From contig DEMS01000024.1 of NCBI GenBank assembly GCA_002359315.1, forward strand, positions 1-64,000: DNA of 64,000 bases, read 5' to 3'. Position 1 is the first letter of the stretch; each line of letters starts with the position of its first letter. Both the position numbers and the translations under genes were made by a program. The notes beneath the pieces are model-generated. The model worked only from the letters and a program-made list of their open reading frames with translations. It did no database searches and was not told the origin of the DNA. This document shows positions 53,566-61,679 of the stretch, piece after piece. This stretch comes from Bacteroidetes bacterium UBA2664. GTDB lineage: Bacteria > Bacteroidota > Rhodothermia > Balneolales > Balneolaceae.

Positions 53566-55761
53566 ATGAATATTTTCAATACAATCATATATTTGATACC
53601 GGTTGCCGGGGTAGTGGCTCTCGCGTATACCTACTTCAAATCCAAATGGGTTACAAAACAGGAAGTCGGTACAGAAAAGATGGCCCGCATTGCGAAGAAT
53701 ATTTCTGACGGTGCAATGGCCTTTTTAAAAGCTGAATACCGGGTTCTGACAATATTTGTCATTTTTGTGGCAATATTACTTGGAATTCAAGGCTCACTGC
53801 AAGTCAATTCTTCACCGCTGATGGCGCTCTCTTTTATCGTCGGTGCATTTTGTTCAGGGTTGGCAGGGTTTATCGGCATGCGAGTCGCGACCAAAGCAAA
53901 TGTGAGAACCACACAAGCAGCCCGTACTAGTTTGGCAGAAGGCTTAAACGTAGCATTTAACGGTGGATCTGTAATGGGCCTTGGAGTTGTCGGCCTGGGC
54001 GTACTTGGAATCGGCCTGCTTTTCATGTTTTACAGCAGCTTTTTTGGAATTGAAAATATCCAGCAAATCCTCACTGTTATAACGAGTTTCTCTTTTGGTG
54101 CTTCATCCATTGCTCTTTTTGCACGTGTGGGCGGAGGGATTTACACAAAAGCCGCTGATGTGGGCGCCGATCTTGTAGGAAAAGTGGAAGCAGGCATTCC
54201 TGAAGATCACCCTTTAAACCCTGCAACGATTGCAGACAACGTTGGAGATAATGTTGGGGATGTCGCCGGGATGGGTGCAGACCTTTTTGAATCCTATGTA
54301 GGTTCTATCATCGGGACAATGGTTTTAGGAGCCGCATTTCTTGGGTTGAGCGGATTTGAATCAAGCAACCAGTTTGGCGGGTTAAATGCCGTATTGCTTC
54401 CACTCGTTTTAGCAGGCGTTGGTATCCTGACATCGATACTGGGAACATTTTTTGTAAAAGTAAAAGAGGGCGGAAATCCTCAAAAAGCATTGAACACCGG
54501 AGAATTTGTCTCTGCAGGTGTGATGTTAATTGCATCCTTTCTGCTCATTAACTGGATGCTTCCAGAAAGCTGGGAGTTTGCAGGACAGACCATCACCGCG
54601 ATGGGTGTATTTTGGGCTACGATTCTTGGTTTAGCTGCCGGATTGCTTATCGGTTTAATAACCGAATACTATACCGGAACAGGTACAAAACCGGTTTGGA
54701 GTATAGTGAATCAGTCTGTAACCGGATCTGCTACGAATATTATTGCCGGTGTCGGTGTGGGGATGATTTCAACAGCAATACCGATTATTATAATCGCAGT
54801 GGCGATTATCGGTTCTTACCATTTTGCCGGACTTTACGGAATTGCGATAGCCGCAGTCGGAATGCTCTCTAATACAGGGATTCAATTGGCTGTTGATGCA
54901 TATGGCCCGATCTCAGACAATGCCGGTGGTATTGCAGAGATGAGTGACCTTCCACCGGAAGTGAGAGAAAGAACAGACAAACTGGATGCTGTTGGGAACA
55001 CAACTGCTGCGATCGGAAAAGGTTTTGCAATCGGATCTGCAGCACTTACAGCATTAGCCTTGTTTGCGGCGTTTATTACGTCCTATAATGTTGCCAATCC
55101 GGAAAGTATTCTGACAGGTATAGATATCACTGCCCCAAAAGTAATGGCTGCGCTTTTTGTAGGTGCAATGCTTCCCTACCTATTTTCAGCACTCTCCATG
55201 CAAGCGGTTGGACGAGCAGCAATGTCGATGATTGAAGAAGTACGGCGTCAGTTCAGAGATATCCCGGAATTAACCGCTGCACTTGCTGCTATGACCCGAA
55301 ACGAAGGGAAGCAGATGAGTGAGTGGACGAAGTCAGATCGTGACATTTTTGATGCTGCTGATGGGAAAGCAGAATTTGCAAAATGTGTTGAGATCTCTAC
55401 TACCGCTTCCATTCGTGAGATGGTTGCACCGGGTTTACTTGCTGTTATTGTACCGGTACTCTTCGGTTTCTTAGGCGGACCCGAAATGCTGGGTGGACTA
55501 CTTGCGGGAGTTACCGCATCCGGTGTTCTGCTGGCTCTGTTTCAATCAAACGCAGGCGGTGCGTGGGATAACGCCAAAAAGATGATCGAAGAAGGTGTTG
55601 AAATCAACGGCGTGCACTATGGTAAAGGTTCTGACCCCCATAAAGCAGCGGTTGTTGGAGATACAGTAGGAGATCCGTTTAAAGATACATCCGGCCCGTC
55701 GCTGAATATTTTGATTAAGTTGATGGCGGTTGTGGCACTGGTTATTGCGACGATGATTTAA
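53566..55761 (+). CDS. hppA: K+-dependent membrane pyrophosphatase (H+ or Na+ pump)
   Basis: A membrane-bound pyrophosphatase with about 16 membrane helices. It hydrolyses pyrophosphate and pumps H+ or Na+ out of the cytoplasm. The PPi/Mg site is seen in DVGADLVGKVEAGIPEDHP and NPATIADNVGDNVGDVAGMG (residues about 200-235), and a second acidic cluster is GDTVGDPFKDTSGPS near 705. At the site that sets K+ dependence the protein has Ala481 and Gly484 in GNTTAAIGKG; K+-independent pumps have Lys and Thr there. So it should need K+. Whether it moves Na+ or H+ is not decided. Length 731 aa. A terminator follows about 110 bases later. Confidence 0.94.
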   Translation: MNIFNTIIYLIPVAGVVALAYTYFKSKWVTKQEVGTEKMARIAKNISDGAMAFLKAEYRVLTIFVIFVAILLGIQGSLQVNSSPLMALSFIVGAFCSGLAGFIGMRVATKANVRTTQAARTSLAEGLNVAFNGGSVMGLGVVGLGVLGIGLLFMFYSSFFGIENIQQILTVITSFSFGASSIALFARVGGGIYTKAADVGADLVGKVEAGIPEDHPLNPATIADNVGDNVGDVAGMGADLFESYVGSIIGTMVLGAAFLGLSGFESSNQFGGLNAVLLPLVLAGVGILTSILGTFFVKVKEGGNPQKALNTGEFVSAGVMLIASFLLINWMLPESWEFAGQTITAMGVFWATILGLAAGLLIGLITEYYTGTGTKPVWSIVNQSVTGSATNIIAGVGVGMISTAIPIIIIAVAIIGSYHFAGLYGIAIAAVGMLSNTGIQLAVDAYGPISDNAGGIAEMSDLPPEVRERTDKLDAVGNTTAAIGKGFAIGSAALTALALFAAFITSYNVANPESILTGIDITAPKVMAALFVGAMLPYLFSALSMQAVGRAAMSMIEEVRRQFRDIPELTAALAAMTRNEGKQMSEWTKSDRDIFDAADGKAEFAKCVEISTTASIREMVAPGLLAVIVPVLFGFLGGPEMLGGLLAGVTASGVLLALFQSNAGGAWDNAKKMIEEGVEINGVHYGKGSDPHKAAVVGDTVGDPFKDTSGPSLNILIKLMAVVALVIATMI

Positions 55762-55765
55762 GTGA

Positions 55766-55820
55766 GTGAAAAGTGAAAAGTGAAAAGGTAGGCAGAAGGC
55801 AGAGGGCAGAACGCAGAAGG
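55766..55820. repeat. GTGAAAA / GGCAGAAGG short tandem repeats
   Basis: Three degenerate GTGAAAA units (about 55766-55787) run into GGCAGAAGGCAGAGGG-type repeats to 55820. The same purine-rich types return at 55921-55965 and, in opposite orientation, at 59177-59212. Confidence 0.85.
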
Positions 55821-55870
55821 ATATCTGCTCTGCCGGGTGTTTCTTTTCATTTCTGATTTGTAAGTTTATT

Positions 55871-55905
55871 AAAAAGCCCCGGTGTGAAAGCATTGGGGTT
55901 TTTTA
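55871..55905 (+). terminator. Rho-independent terminator of the prs-rplY-pth-hppA unit
   Basis: AAAGCCCCGGTG pairs with CATTGGGGTTTT (G-T pairs allowed) around loop TGAAAG, then a T run to 55904. It lies about 110 bases after the hppA stop. Confidence 0.75.
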
Positions 55906-55957
55906 TTGATAAAAAGGGAAAAGGCAGAAGAGTGAAAAGGGAAAAGGGAAAAGGCGG

Positions 55958-56009
55958 GCAGAAGGTAGAAGATTTAATCTAAGAGTCTTCCTGATGCAGA
56001 TCAGGATCT
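55958..56009 (+). repeat. 52-bp dispersed repeat, left copy
   Basis: Shares about 48 of 52 positions with 59024-59074, in the same orientation, with three substitutions and one single-base gap. Both copies end in the small palindrome CTGATGCAGATCAG followed by GATCT. Confidence 0.85.
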
Positions 56010-56173
56010 AAGTAATTACCACCTAAATAAGGGGGGTGTAAGAATTCAGCTCAGAGTCATTTTTCTATCAGGGTTCCATTTGAATTGATCTAACATGATG
56101 TAAATAAATGTAAAAGTTTGAAACAATTTATTCGCACACCCATCATTTTATTACACTACAACATCAAATAAAT

Positions 56174-56227
56174 AGAGAGGTGGATATGAAAACCATATCA
56201 ATCAATCAATCAATCAATCAATTGTAG
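56174..56227 (+). promoter_or_regulatory. Ribosome binding site and true start of the lipoprotein, out of frame
   Basis: AGAGAGG (56174-56180) is a good Shine-Dalgarno site, five bases before ATG 56186-56188. From this ATG the frame reads MKTISINQSINQL and stops at TAG 56225-56227. The signal-peptide core and the whole body of the protein lie in another frame, entered only if the ATCA tract in between changes length. Confidence 0.8.
56197..56220 (+). repeat. (ATCA)6 tetranucleotide tract in the lipoprotein signal peptide
   Basis: Six perfect ATCA units followed by AT. The distance from the ATG at 56186 to the downstream coding frame (GTG 56236) is 50 bases, which is not a multiple of three. 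Seven units (54 bases) or four units (42 bases) bring start and body into one frame. Confidence 0.93.
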
Positions 56228-56235
56228 CTCTGTTA

Positions 56236-57309
56236 GTGAGCGTGTTCATTCTGATGATAAGTGGTTGTGAGAGTAATATTACAACCCATTCTGTTGATGA
56301 ACGAGAGACACCGCAAGAGACAGTGGAAAGTTTAAATATAAATGCAAGTGATAGGCCAATTCGTGAACCCGGATTGCTAGATACAACCCAACTTACCAAC
56401 CAGATCCGGGAAATGTTAAAAGCAACAGGAAGAGATCCCGACAAAATACGATTCGGTGAACTGTCTGATAAAGGGTATTCACTGACAGGAGAAGAAGCGT
56501 GGGAAAAATATATGAAAGATTGGGATCCCAAAAGAGGCTTTGAAAAAACAGACAATATAATTGTAGATCCGGAGTCCATTATTCTTTCATCAGCAGTTAT
56601 CCCACCGACTCCTGCTCAATCGGGATTTATCATATCAGATACTTCAGATCCGCAGGCCAATGGTAGTGTTACAGTAAATTATCTGGGTGTACAGGTAACC
56701 ACCAATTATTCCAGCACTTGGAACGCAATTGCAGTTGCCAACACAATCAGTTACAATATTAATAATCATCAGAGTATTCAGCTTAGCGCAACAGTGGATG
56801 GTACCACCGTTATTGTAACCGAAAAAAGAGATGGTTGTGAATATAATGGTAATCCGGTATATGTTTCTCATACCAATGGAACCCACATCACGGTGAATAA
56901 TGATACATTCTATATGGCAGGTGGAACGGATGAACAAGGTTGTCATGAAGAAGTTCCTCTGCCACCAGCAGAACCTGAAGATCCGCCTACTACTATATAT
57001 ATAAGTTACGGATCTGTAATAAACACACCGCAATTCTTAAATTACGGTTGGGTAGATATGTGGTCTTATAGTTGGGCTTCTCAATCCCTCTATTATCTGG
57101 ATGTTGTTGGGGCTTCTGAAAGAGACTTTGTTATCATAAATTACGGGCAGGATGGAGGCTATAATGATGACTACGCAATTGTTGGCACTAGTGAGTACAA
57201 GGATCCACTTGATCCAACTTCCAATTGGACGCAAACAGGAGATCATTTGTTTGGACTCTCATCAAATCAAATTTACGGAGTTGGTTCCTGGGATTCGGAA
57301 TATTTTTAA
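56236..57309 (+). CDS. Phase-variable lipoprotein of unknown function, OFF in this sequence
   Basis: The coding body is open for 357 codons but its real start, ATG 56186, is out of frame because of the (ATCA)6 tract. The only in-frame start here is a GTG inside the signal peptide, with no ribosome binding site. With seven ATCA units the N-terminus would be MKTISINQSINQSI, then VALLVSVFILMISGC, a textbook lipoprotein signal. I do not recognise the mature protein. It has an acidic N-terminal segment with EAWEKYMKDWDPKRGF, a beta-rich Ser/Thr/Asn middle, a Pro/Glu linker PLPPAEPEDPP and a Tyr/Trp-rich C-terminal domain. Two Cys pairs may form disulfides. A surface adhesin or defence-evasion protein is a guess. 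A terminator follows. Confidence 0.8.
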   Translation: MSVFILMISGCESNITTHSVDERETPQETVESLNINASDRPIREPGLLDTTQLTNQIREMLKATGRDPDKIRFGELSDKGYSLTGEEAWEKYMKDWDPKRGFEKTDNIIVDPESIILSSAVIPPTPAQSGFIISDTSDPQANGSVTVNYLGVQVTTNYSSTWNAIAVANTISYNINNHQSIQLSATVDGTTVIVTEKRDGCEYNGNPVYVSHTNGTHITVNNDTFYMAGGTDEQGCHEEVPLPPAEPEDPPTTIYISYGSVINTPQFLNYGWVDMWSYSWASQSLYYLDVVGASERDFVIINYGQDGGYNDDYAIVGTSEYKDPLDPTSNWTQTGDHLFGLSSNQIYGVGSWDSEYF

Positions 57310-57323
57310 AACCCTATTCAAAG

Positions 57324-57363
57324 AAGAGGCTGTCTGCTATGCCGACAGTCTCTTTCAATTTTT
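57324..57363 (+). terminator. Terminator after the lipoprotein gene
   Basis: AAGAGGCTGTC (57324-57334) pairs with GACAGTCTCTT (57344-57354), one G-T pair, loop of nine bases, followed by a T-rich end. It separates the lipoprotein gene from the Asp-box protein. Confidence 0.75.
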
Positions 57364-57384
57364 TGAAAATAAAATGAACCAAAG

Positions 57385-59004
57385 ATGAAAGCAATCTGTT
57401 CAGGAATTCTAATTTTACTGGCAACATTTACAGGATTCTTATTTCTTTCCTTTTCTGATATTGATGAAGTACAAAGCACATGGTCGGAGCCGAAGCTTCT
57501 CTATGTTCATTCGATAGAACCGGGTCCCGGGGAATTTCAAGCAGATGTTCATGATGAAACTATCCATATTGTGGGCGGATACCGGCTCCTTAGAGAGGGG
57601 CGTTTTTTTGAGGATTCGAAGATCTTTTATTTGCAACAGGAAATCGGTAGCGAGCCGGAGGTTCTGATATTCCCTACGGATAATTATCCTTCCGAAAGGC
57701 CATCTTTATTGAGGGATCATTCAGGCGACATTCACTTTCTCTGGGGCGACCGCCGGATGGACCCAGAATTTGAAGAGTGGAAAATAGAAAGGCCTCAAGC
57801 ACTGGGATTTTCGACTCATGTGATTTATTCCCGGTATGATGGGAAGCAGGTTATAGCCCCCGAATCGATCTATGAAGGCCATTTGCGAGAATTGGTAGGC
57901 GGGATAGGAGATATCTTTTTGCCAGCCAGTTGGGTAGAAGACGAGGAGGGACACCTCCATACCGTTTTTGTAGCTGATTCAACGTTCAAAGCGACTTATC
58001 AAGGGGAAGAGGTTACATCTTATTCACCAGGGATTGCCTATATGATTCGAAGTGAAGGTGAATGGAGTCCTCGCCGTTTTTTGCGACCTGGAGTGCAGGG
58101 CGAAATTGCTCTGATGCCTCATGGTATTTTGATAATTGGTTATTTGGGTTCTACTGGTGGCAATATCAATGATGTCTTGGTCCTCACGTCCGACGACAGT
58201 GGAGAAACCTGGAGTGAACCCAATCCGGTTTTTTTATCAGGTCAGCAACCAGGTCGATTTCTGGACATGAAAACGGGGTCTGATGGGAGTGTTCATCTTA
58301 TATGGGGACGTCAAACTCGGGGGATTCCTGTACCGAATGAATTATGGCACAGTTATAGTGAAGATAACGGTAGTAATTGGTCGGAGCCTGAAAGATTCCT
58401 GAAGCTAGATCAGCCGCCAGTAAGTGAGGAGAAAATTATTGGCGGTTATGATTTTGTGCTTGATCATAACAACAGGTTACACTGTATTGCTGTAGAAATT
58501 GGTCTTTCTACTCAGAACAGAACTCTCAACTATGGGATATGGGATCCACACTCAAAAAAATGGACACAGGAAGAAACGCCGCAAGTGGATGAAGTAATAC
58601 GCTCAAATGTGAATCTTACAATCGATGAGACCACAAACAAAATGTATTTTTTTTGGGACGATGACCAGGAGAATGCCATCTATTACGTAGTGAAAGAATT
58701 GGATAATCAGGTTTTGCCTCCACCAATTTCCTCGTCAGGCCCACTGAAACTATATGCCAACCACCCCAATCCCTTCAATTCTTCCACACAGATTACATTT
58801 ACGCTTAAAGAGTCTGCAGAAGTTGAAATAAAGGTCTATGATATGTCCGGCCGTCAAATCATGCAAAAAAATCTTGGTGAGAGGCCGGTAGGCACTTATG
58901 CTGAAGAAGTGAATTTAAATACTTTTTCCAGTGGTACATACATTTATGAAATAGCATTGAATGGAACCTGGCGGCAACAGAGTACCATGATGTATATAAA
59001 ATAA
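57385..59004 (+). CDS. Secreted Asp-box (sialidase-like propeller) protein with T9SS sorting domain
   Basis: A 539-aa exported protein. A signal peptide covers residues about 1-24 (ILILLATFTGFLFLSFS). The body looks like a sialidase-type beta-propeller, with Asp boxes SDDSGETW (near residue 270) and SEDNGSNW (near 325), and repeated WSEP segments. The last 80 or so residues start LYANHPNPFNSSTQITF, include VYDMSGRQI, and end in GTYIYEIALNG and IK: a type A C-terminal domain for type IX secretion, so the protein should be carried through the outer membrane and anchored on or released from the surface. Sialidase catalytic residues could not be placed, so enzyme activity is unproven. Confidence 0.82.
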   Translation: MKAICSGILILLATFTGFLFLSFSDIDEVQSTWSEPKLLYVHSIEPGPGEFQADVHDETIHIVGGYRLLREGRFFEDSKIFYLQQEIGSEPEVLIFPTDNYPSERPSLLRDHSGDIHFLWGDRRMDPEFEEWKIERPQALGFSTHVIYSRYDGKQVIAPESIYEGHLRELVGGIGDIFLPASWVEDEEGHLHTVFVADSTFKATYQGEEVTSYSPGIAYMIRSEGEWSPRRFLRPGVQGEIALMPHGILIIGYLGSTGGNINDVLVLTSDDSGETWSEPNPVFLSGQQPGRFLDMKTGSDGSVHLIWGRQTRGIPVPNELWHSYSEDNGSNWSEPERFLKLDQPPVSEEKIIGGYDFVLDHNNRLHCIAVEIGLSTQNRTLNYGIWDPHSKKWTQEETPQVDEVIRSNVNLTIDETTNKMYFFWDDDQENAIYYVVKELDNQVLPPPISSSGPLKLYANHPNPFNSSTQITFTLKESAEVEIKVYDMSGRQIMQKNLGERPVGTYAEEVNLNTFSSGTYIYEIALNGTWRQQSTMMYIK

Positions 59005-59023
59005 CTTTATGAGTTGCATGAAA

Positions 59024-59074
59024 GCAGAGGGTAGAAGAATTAATCTAAGAGACTTCTGATGCAGATCAGGATCT
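59024..59074 (+). repeat. 51-bp dispersed repeat, right copy
   Basis: Second copy of the element at 55958-56009, same orientation, about 92% identical by eye. It begins 20 bases after the stop of the T9SS protein. The two copies bracket a 3.0-kb segment holding only the lipoprotein and the T9SS protein. Confidence 0.85.
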
Positions 59075-59122
59075 CTAGGACTGGACTTTTGCAGTAACTT
59101 TGGGCATTGCAGAACTCCGGAG

Positions 59123-59143
59123 ATCCTGAAATAAATTCAGGAT
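59123..59143. repeat. Small palindrome
   Basis: ATCCTGAA (59123-59130) and TTCAGGAT (59136-59143) form a perfect 8-bp stem with loop ATAAA. There is no T run after it, so it is not a convincing terminator. Similar sequences are common as dispersed intergenic palindromes in many bacteria. Confidence 0.75.
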
Positions 59144-59176
59144 GACACGGTGGTGGGGTAATGAGCAACTGAAAAT

Positions 59177-59212
59177 ACTTCTGCCCTCTGCCCTCTGCCT
59201 TCTCACTTCTCA
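59177..59212. repeat. Inverted copy of the GGCAGAGGG / GTGAGAAG repeat, running into the phoH stop codon
   Basis: CTTCTGCCCTCTGCCCTCTG continues to TTCTCACTTCTCAC; the reverse complement is a GTGAGAAG plus GGCAGAGGG array like that at 55766-55820. The final TCA is the phoH stop codon read on the minus strand. Confidence 0.82.
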
Positions 59213-60544
59213 CAAAAACTTACTCGCCAGATTGGCTAACTCTGAACGCTCCCCTTTTTCCAGATTGATATGCGAATAGATATCATTATTGTGCATTCGA
59301 TCTACAAGATAGGATAGACCATTGCTTTGAGCGTCCAGGTATGGGGTGTCGATCTGGAAAATGTCTCCGGTGAAAATGATTTTGGTATTCTCTCCGGCCC
59401 GGGTAATGATGGTTTTTATTTCGTGAGGTGTGAGGTTTTGAGCTTCATCAATGATAAAAATCACATTGCTCAAACTTCGTCCACGAATGTACGCCAAGGG
59501 AACAATAGAGAGTTTTTCATCCTGCACCAGCTCATCAATTTTTTTGTACTGCTTACTGCTCTCACTGAACTGATTTTTGATAATGCTCAGATTATCCCAA
59601 AGCGGTTGCATGTAGGGATCAATCTTGGATTTCACATCTCCCGGCAAGTATCCGAGATCCCGGTTACTCAGCGGCACGATCGGTCGTGCCAGGTAGATCT
59701 GTCGATAGTTTCTTCTCTGTTCAAGCGCACAAGCCAGAGCCAAAAGTGTTTTTCCGGTTCCTGCAGAGCCGGTGATCGTTGCCAACAGAATCTCAGGGTT
59801 CATGAGCGAATGCATGGCAAACGTCTGTTCTGCATTTCTGGGCATCACACCGTATGCACTGGTCTGTTTCACCAATTCAACCTTTTTGCTCTTTGGATTG
59901 TAGTATCCCAATGCGGAACTTGAGTGATTTTTTAAGATGTAATAGTGGTTGCTGATCGGTTTACTCTGCTCAATGTCCGAATGATTCACCTTCCCGCTTT
60001 GATATAATTTATTGATCGAACTGTTATCCTCAAAGGAGATACTCGTTTTCCCTCTGTAGAGATGATCAATATCTTTGATGCGGATCGTTTCATAATCTTC
60101 CGCATCCAGGCTCAACGCTCTGGCTTTTAATCGAAGGTTGATATCTTTTGAAACCAGAGTCACCTTTTTATCCGGCTCCTCCTCTTTCAGCCGCAGTGCC
60201 GAATTGAGTATACGATGGTCGTTTTTGACAGACCCAAAAACTTTTGCGGCATCCTGCTGGCTTCCTTCATCACTGATCACACGAAGTTTACCGTGAGATT
60301 TCCCATTGAGTGGGATCCAGTTCTGAATCATATTAGAGTCGGTAATTTTATCCAGATATCGGATAAACTCCCGCGCATGAAGATTGGTTACGGTATTGCC
60401 TTTTTTGAATGAGTCGAGCTCTTCAAGAACTGTGATCGGAATGGCTATATCGTGTTTTTCAAAGTTTTTTACTGCAGTTGAATCATATAAAAGAACGGAT
60501 GTGTCGAGAACGAATATTTTTTTCGCCTTCTTAATTGCGGGCAT
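59210..60544 (-). CDS. PhoH family protein with N-terminal PIN domain
   Basis: A 444-aa PhoH2-type protein. The N-terminal PIN RNase domain (residues about 5-145) begins KKIFVLDTSVLLYD, with acidic residues in LEELDSF and LVSKDINLR. The C-terminal PhoH ATPase (about 240-440) has Walker A TGSAGTGKTLLALA and Walker B NVIFIDEAQNLTPHEIK. Proteins of this layout are RNA helicase-ribonucleases. The length is standard. The stop codon is part of a short repeat array, so the 3' end may have been reshaped by repeat growth. It stands alone; a 274-base gap separates it from the gene upstream. Confidence 0.9.
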   Translation of the reverse strand: MPAIKKAKKIFVLDTSVLLYDSTAVKNFEKHDIAIPITVLEELDSFKKGNTVTNLHAREFIRYLDKITDSNMIQNWIPLNGKSHGKLRVISDEGSQQDAAKVFGSVKNDHRILNSALRLKEEEPDKKVTLVSKDINLRLKARALSLDAEDYETIRIKDIDHLYRGKTSISFEDNSSINKLYQSGKVNHSDIEQSKPISNHYYILKNHSSSALGYYNPKSKKVELVKQTSAYGVMPRNAEQTFAMHSLMNPEILLATITGSAGTGKTLLALACALEQRRNYRQIYLARPIVPLSNRDLGYLPGDVKSKIDPYMQPLWDNLSIIKNQFSESSKQYKKIDELVQDEKLSIVPLAYIRGRSLSNVIFIIDEAQNLTPHEIKTIITRAGENTKIIFTGDIFQIDTPYLDAQSNGLSYLVDRMHNNDIYSHINLEKGERSELANLASKFL

Positions 60545-60777
60545 AGGCCTTCTGAGATTAAATTCCGGGGGATGAATTTGATAAAACCTGCGATGATTTA
60601 TTTCTAACTATAATTAAAGTATCACACATAATCAATCTATTCATAAAAGATAATGATCTCTTTATGCAGATCAATCAAGCAGAAAAGAAAGGGTCATAAA
60701 GAGAGTCCAACAACGGGCATATTGGCAAGTGCCGAGGACAATTTAATTGCAAGAATCCGAGAGATTAATTTTTGCAT

Positions 60778-60798
60778 TTTGAAAGTTTAACTTTCAAA
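60778..60798. promoter_or_regulatory. 21-bp perfect palindrome, possible operator
   Basis: Two 10-base arms, TTTGAAAGTT and AACTTTCAAA, meet around a single T. The site lies 20 bases past the stop of the rRNA methyltransferase gene and about 234 bases upstream of the phoH start. It has the symmetry of a dimeric repressor site but no regulator gene is adjacent. Confidence 0.55.
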
Positions 60799-60818
60799 TA
60801 ACAGTAACAAAATATTAA

Positions 60819-61592
60819 CTAGGTCAACGTAAATAACCCGATCCCCAGGGCTACAGCTACATTCAAGCTCTCCACCGTGTCGAAATTTCCATCAATTCGT
60901 ACAGGGCTCCGTTTTGCACCGAATAGATCCGGGCGGATTCCATTCCCCTCATTTCCGGCAACCAGGATTGATTTATGTCCAGGTCTAACCGTTCGTATTT
61001 CACTGGCACTGGCAGAACCGTCAAGCAGGTAAACATGCCAGCCCGATGACTCTAAATCACGGAAAATAGATTCCAGATTTCCCTTTAAAAAAGGCACTGA
61101 ACCCGTGGCTCCGGCTGTACTCCTTACCACTTTGGGATGAAACGGATCGACACAACCCTCTCCAAAAATGATTCCGGAAACGCCAAACCAGGCAGCCGTT
61201 CGAATAATGGTGCCCAAATTTCCGGGATCCTGAATGGCATCGATCGCAACGATAACGCCACTCGATTTTGCGAACTTATCAATCTTCCCTTCCTCAGGTA
61301 TTTCACAAACTGCAATCACTCCCTGAGGGGATTCAGTATCTGATAGGTTTAAAAACTGAGCGGAAGTCAACTTATAGGCTGGAATTTCTTTCGTGAAGTG
61401 GAAAGATGTCAAATCTGCCTGATTGTCCACTAAGAGTTCACGAACCACTACATTATTGTTTTCAATAATCTGTTCAACACAACGAATTCCCTCTGCCAGA
61501 AAGAGCCCCTCTATTTTTCGATTTTTACCGCGCAGAAGTTTTTTCCACTCTTTGATCTGATTATTGGAAGCGGGGGCCGGGTCTGTTTTCAT
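60819..61592 (-). CDS. TrmH/SpoU family rRNA (ribose-2'-O) methyltransferase
   Basis: A 257-aa SPOUT-class RNA methyltransferase that uses SAM. Motif 1 is AIDAIQDPGNLGTIIRTAAW (residues about 115-134), motif 2 ILVAGNEGNGI (about 210-220), and motif 3 ESLNVAVALGIGLF (about 242-255). The N-terminal substrate-binding domain begins KEWKKLLRGKNRKIEGLFLAEG. It most resembles RlmB-like or TsnR-like enzymes that modify 23S rRNA; which nucleotide is not decidable. It is monocistronic, with palindromes on both sides. Confidence 0.92.
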   Translation of the reverse strand: MKTDPAPASNNQIKEWKKLLRGKNRKIEGLFLAEGIRCVEQIIENNNVVVRELLVDNQADLTSFHFTKEIPAYKLTSAQFLNLSDTESPQGVIAVCEIPEEGKIDKFAKSSGVIVAIDAIQDPGNLGTIIRTAAWFGVSGIIFGEGCVDPFHPKVVRSTAGATGSVPFLKGNLESIFRDLESSGWHVYLLDGSASASEIRTVRPGHKSILVAGNEGNGIRPDLFGAKRSPVRIDGNFDTVESLNVAVALGIGLFTLT

Positions 61593-61679
61593 TTTAATAG
61601 TATTGAGTTTTCAGGATTAAGATCCGGAAAAATGGGCAAATTTTTTCTCTTTTGCGCTCTACCTTTCATTATATTTAAT

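Larger units (their letters stand above)
55762..56173. other. Repeat-rich gene-free stretch between hppA and the lipoprotein gene
   Basis: About 410 bases with no credible coding sequence. It contains short tandem repeats (GTGAAAA and GGCAGAAGG types at 55766-55820 and 55921-55965), a terminator (55871-55905) and one copy of a 52-bp dispersed repeat (55958-56009). A small hairpin, CTGAT/ATCAG, lies inside that copy. No promoter could be fixed with confidence in the AT-rich part just before the lipoprotein gene. Confidence 0.8.

Noticed and set aside
56041..56185. Bacteroidota promoter for the lipoprotein gene
   Set aside because: AT-rich sequence gives several partial TAnnTTTG-like strings (for instance around taaaagtttg) but none with correct spacing to a TTG, so none is claimed.
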